From contig JALNWC010000184.1 of assembly GCA_023231075.1 (NCBI GenBank), positions 1 to 6,053 of the forward strand: a DNA stretch of 6,053 nucleotides, in the 5' to 3' direction. A program made the translations under genes and the position numbers. How positions within the stretch are numbered: the stretch's first letter is position 1; every line of letters begins with the position of its first letter. Positions 5,286 to 6,053 of this stretch are shown in pieces. This stretch comes from Rhodoferax sp. (lineage in GTDB: Bacteria > Pseudomonadota > Gammaproteobacteria > Burkholderiales > Burkholderiaceae_C). The notes under the pieces were generated by a model. It saw nothing but the letters and a program-made list of their open reading frames with translations, was not told the DNA's origin and did not search any database.

Positions 5286-5891
5286 TCAGCGCGACCAAGC
5301 CAGCTTGAGCCCAAAACCAATGAGGCAAACACCGGCCAACTTCTGCAACGCTGAAGACACCAAAGGACTGGCACGCAAACGTTCGGCCAAAAAATGTGTC
5401 AACAGCACCACCGCAAAACAATAAACAAAGGCCAGCACCGCCACGGTCAGCGCCATCACACCAAACGCCCGATGCGCTGCCGGATCGATGAACAGCGGCA
5501 GGAAGGCCATGTAAAACACAATCGCTTTCGGATTGAGCACCGTGATGGTCAGGGCCTGCTGAAAATAATGGTGCGGCTTGATCTGGATGATGGCAGGCGC
5601 CCCGGGCTTGGCGTTGAGCATCTTGAAGCCGAGCCAGGCCAGATACCCCGCACCCAACCACTGCACCGCATGAAAGGCCGTCGGGTAAGCCATCAGCAGG
5701 GCGGCAACACCGGCCACCGCCAGCCACAGCAGCACCTGATCACCCAGCATCAAACCGAAAGTGGCAGCCAACCCACCCAGCATGCCGCCCTTGGTAGTGG
5801 AGGTAATGATCGCCAAATTACCCGGCCCGGGAATGAACAGCAGCACCATGAAAGCCAGCACGAATGCGCCGTAATCCGAAATACCAAACAT
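5286..5891 (-). CDS. LysE/RhtB-family amino-acid exporter
   Basis: This 201-residue integral membrane protein has the length and pattern of the LysE/RhtB family, inner-membrane exporters of amino acids or related metabolites. The N-terminal helix carries the hallmark PGPGN (21-25). A G-rich loop GGLAATFGLMLGD (39-51) follows the STTKGG segment, and NPKAIVFYMAFLPLFI (120-135) is the conserved mid-protein signature. About six hydrophobic segments can be seen: near 8-28, 40-60, 62-84, 115-135, 145-167 and 183-199. The substrate cannot be told from sequence. The ATG at 5891 is well supported by an AAGGAG at 5897-5902 with five bases of spacing. It starts 35 bases after the rsmG stop on the same strand, so it is probably expressed from the rsmG transcript. 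No dedicated promoter is obvious. Confidence 0.92.
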   Translation of the reverse strand: MFGISDYGAFVLAFMVLLFIPGPGNLAIITSTTKGGMLGGLAATFGLMLGDQVLLWLAVAGVAALLMAYPTAFHAVQWLGAGYLAWLGFKMLNAKPGAPAIIQIKPHHYFQQALTITVLNPKAIVFYMAFLPLFIDPAAHRAFGVMALTVAVLAFVYCFAVVLLTHFLAERLRASPLVSSALQKLAGVCLIGFGLKLAWSR

Positions 5892-5896
5892 CTCCG

Positions 5897-5902
5897 CTCC
5901 TT
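5897..5902 (-). promoter_or_regulatory. Strong ribosome binding site of the LysE-family gene
   Basis: AAGGAG on the minus strand lies five bases before the ATG at 5891. It is the clearest Shine-Dalgarno in the window, fixes the start codon, and contrasts with the weak or missing sites before parA, the hydrolase and the glycerate kinase. Confidence 0.85.
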
Positions 5903-5926
5903 GTTAAACGGGTCGTCACCCAACAG

Positions 5927-6053
5927 TTAGGCCTCGCGATCGACGGGCCTCATCCAGATCAGACAACGCTCGGCGTCCAGACCTGGCACCGTGAGATGTT
6001 CCACGTGAAACACCCGAACGTCGGGCGACAGCGCAGCCAACTCATCCGCGGGA
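5927..6053 (-). CDS. rsmG: 16S rRNA (guanine527-N7)-methyltransferase RsmG, C-terminal end (partial)
   Basis: Only the last 41 codons and the TAA stop (5927-5929) are inside the window; the gene continues off the right edge. The visible protein includes DVRVFHVEHLTVPG and LDAERCLIWMRPVD. Together these match the usual RsmG (GidB) ending of an F-H-V-x-H strand, a V-P-x-L-x-x-E-R-x-L turn and a final strand. RsmG methylates N7 of G527 in 16S rRNA using S-adenosylmethionine; its loss gives low-level streptomycin resistance in several bacteria. The SAM-binding domain is not visible. The position upstream of the par genes agrees with the common mnmG-rsmG-par order. A parS site is embedded in the FHVEH codons. 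Confidence 0.88.
   Translation of the reverse strand, partial: PADELAALSPDVRVFHVEHLTVPGLDAERCLIWMRPVDREA
5997..6012. promoter_or_regulatory. parS: parS site 2, inside the rsmG coding sequence
   Basis: On the plus strand TGTTCCACGTGAAACA fits the TGTTNCACGTGAAACA consensus exactly. It differs from site 1 by one base, leaving 14 of 16 positions palindromic. It falls within rsmG, where on the minus strand the codons TTT CAC GTG GAA CA(T) encode FHVEH. It lies about 1.1 kb from site 1, so both can seed one ParB partition complex. Confidence 0.9.

Noticed and set aside
5891..5930. GTTAGGC and GTTAAAC motifs between rsmG and the exporter as recombination core sites
   Set aside because: They are short and match by chance, with no partner core or paired stem; one overlaps the rsmG stop codon.

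Overview
This 6-kb window looks like GC-rich betaproteobacterial chromosome, most likely Burkholderiales and probably a Comamonadaceae member of the Rhodoferax/Polaromonas type. That placement is inferred from protein style and gene order; no marker RNA is present. It covers the origin-proximal partition locus, which in many bacteria follows mnmG-rsmG. Almost everything is transcribed leftward (minus strand); the exception is the end of a class A penicillin-binding protein at the left edge.

Layout from left to right: (1) the 3' end of a PBP1A-type gene (+), convergent with (2) a small CPFC thioredoxin-fold protein (-), which overlaps by ATGA with (3) a class II glycerate 2-kinase (-). (4) A 354-bp stretch without an intact gene holds the decayed, internally deleted remains of a sugar-acid dehydratase (UxaA/GarD family). 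(5) parB, (6) an RBBP9/YdeN-type serine hydrolase and (7) parA follow, all on the minus strand and closely spaced, so probably one operon. (8) A 414-bp intergenic region contains a perfect parS palindrome just upstream of parA, then two long hairpins that share the same 26-nt loop in opposite orientation but have unrelated stems. (9) A LysE/RhtB-family exporter gene (-) follows, and (10) the 3' end of rsmG (-), which carries a second parS site inside its coding sequence.

How the parts work together: ParB binds parS, spreads as a CTP-dependent clamp and is moved by the ParA ATPase, so the right half is the chromosome segregation centre with two centromere sites about 1.1 kb apart. The glycerate kinase beside a dehydratase relic suggests a former glucarate/galactarate-type catabolic operon of which the kinase survives. 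The hydrolase between parA and parB, and the exporter plus hairpin repeats between rsmG and parA, interrupt the more common compact rsmG-parA-parB order.

The most unusual signal is the pair of constant-loop, variable-stem hairpins at 4996-5069 and 5145-5216. I found no defence system, CRISPR array, tRNA, rRNA or complete transposable element.
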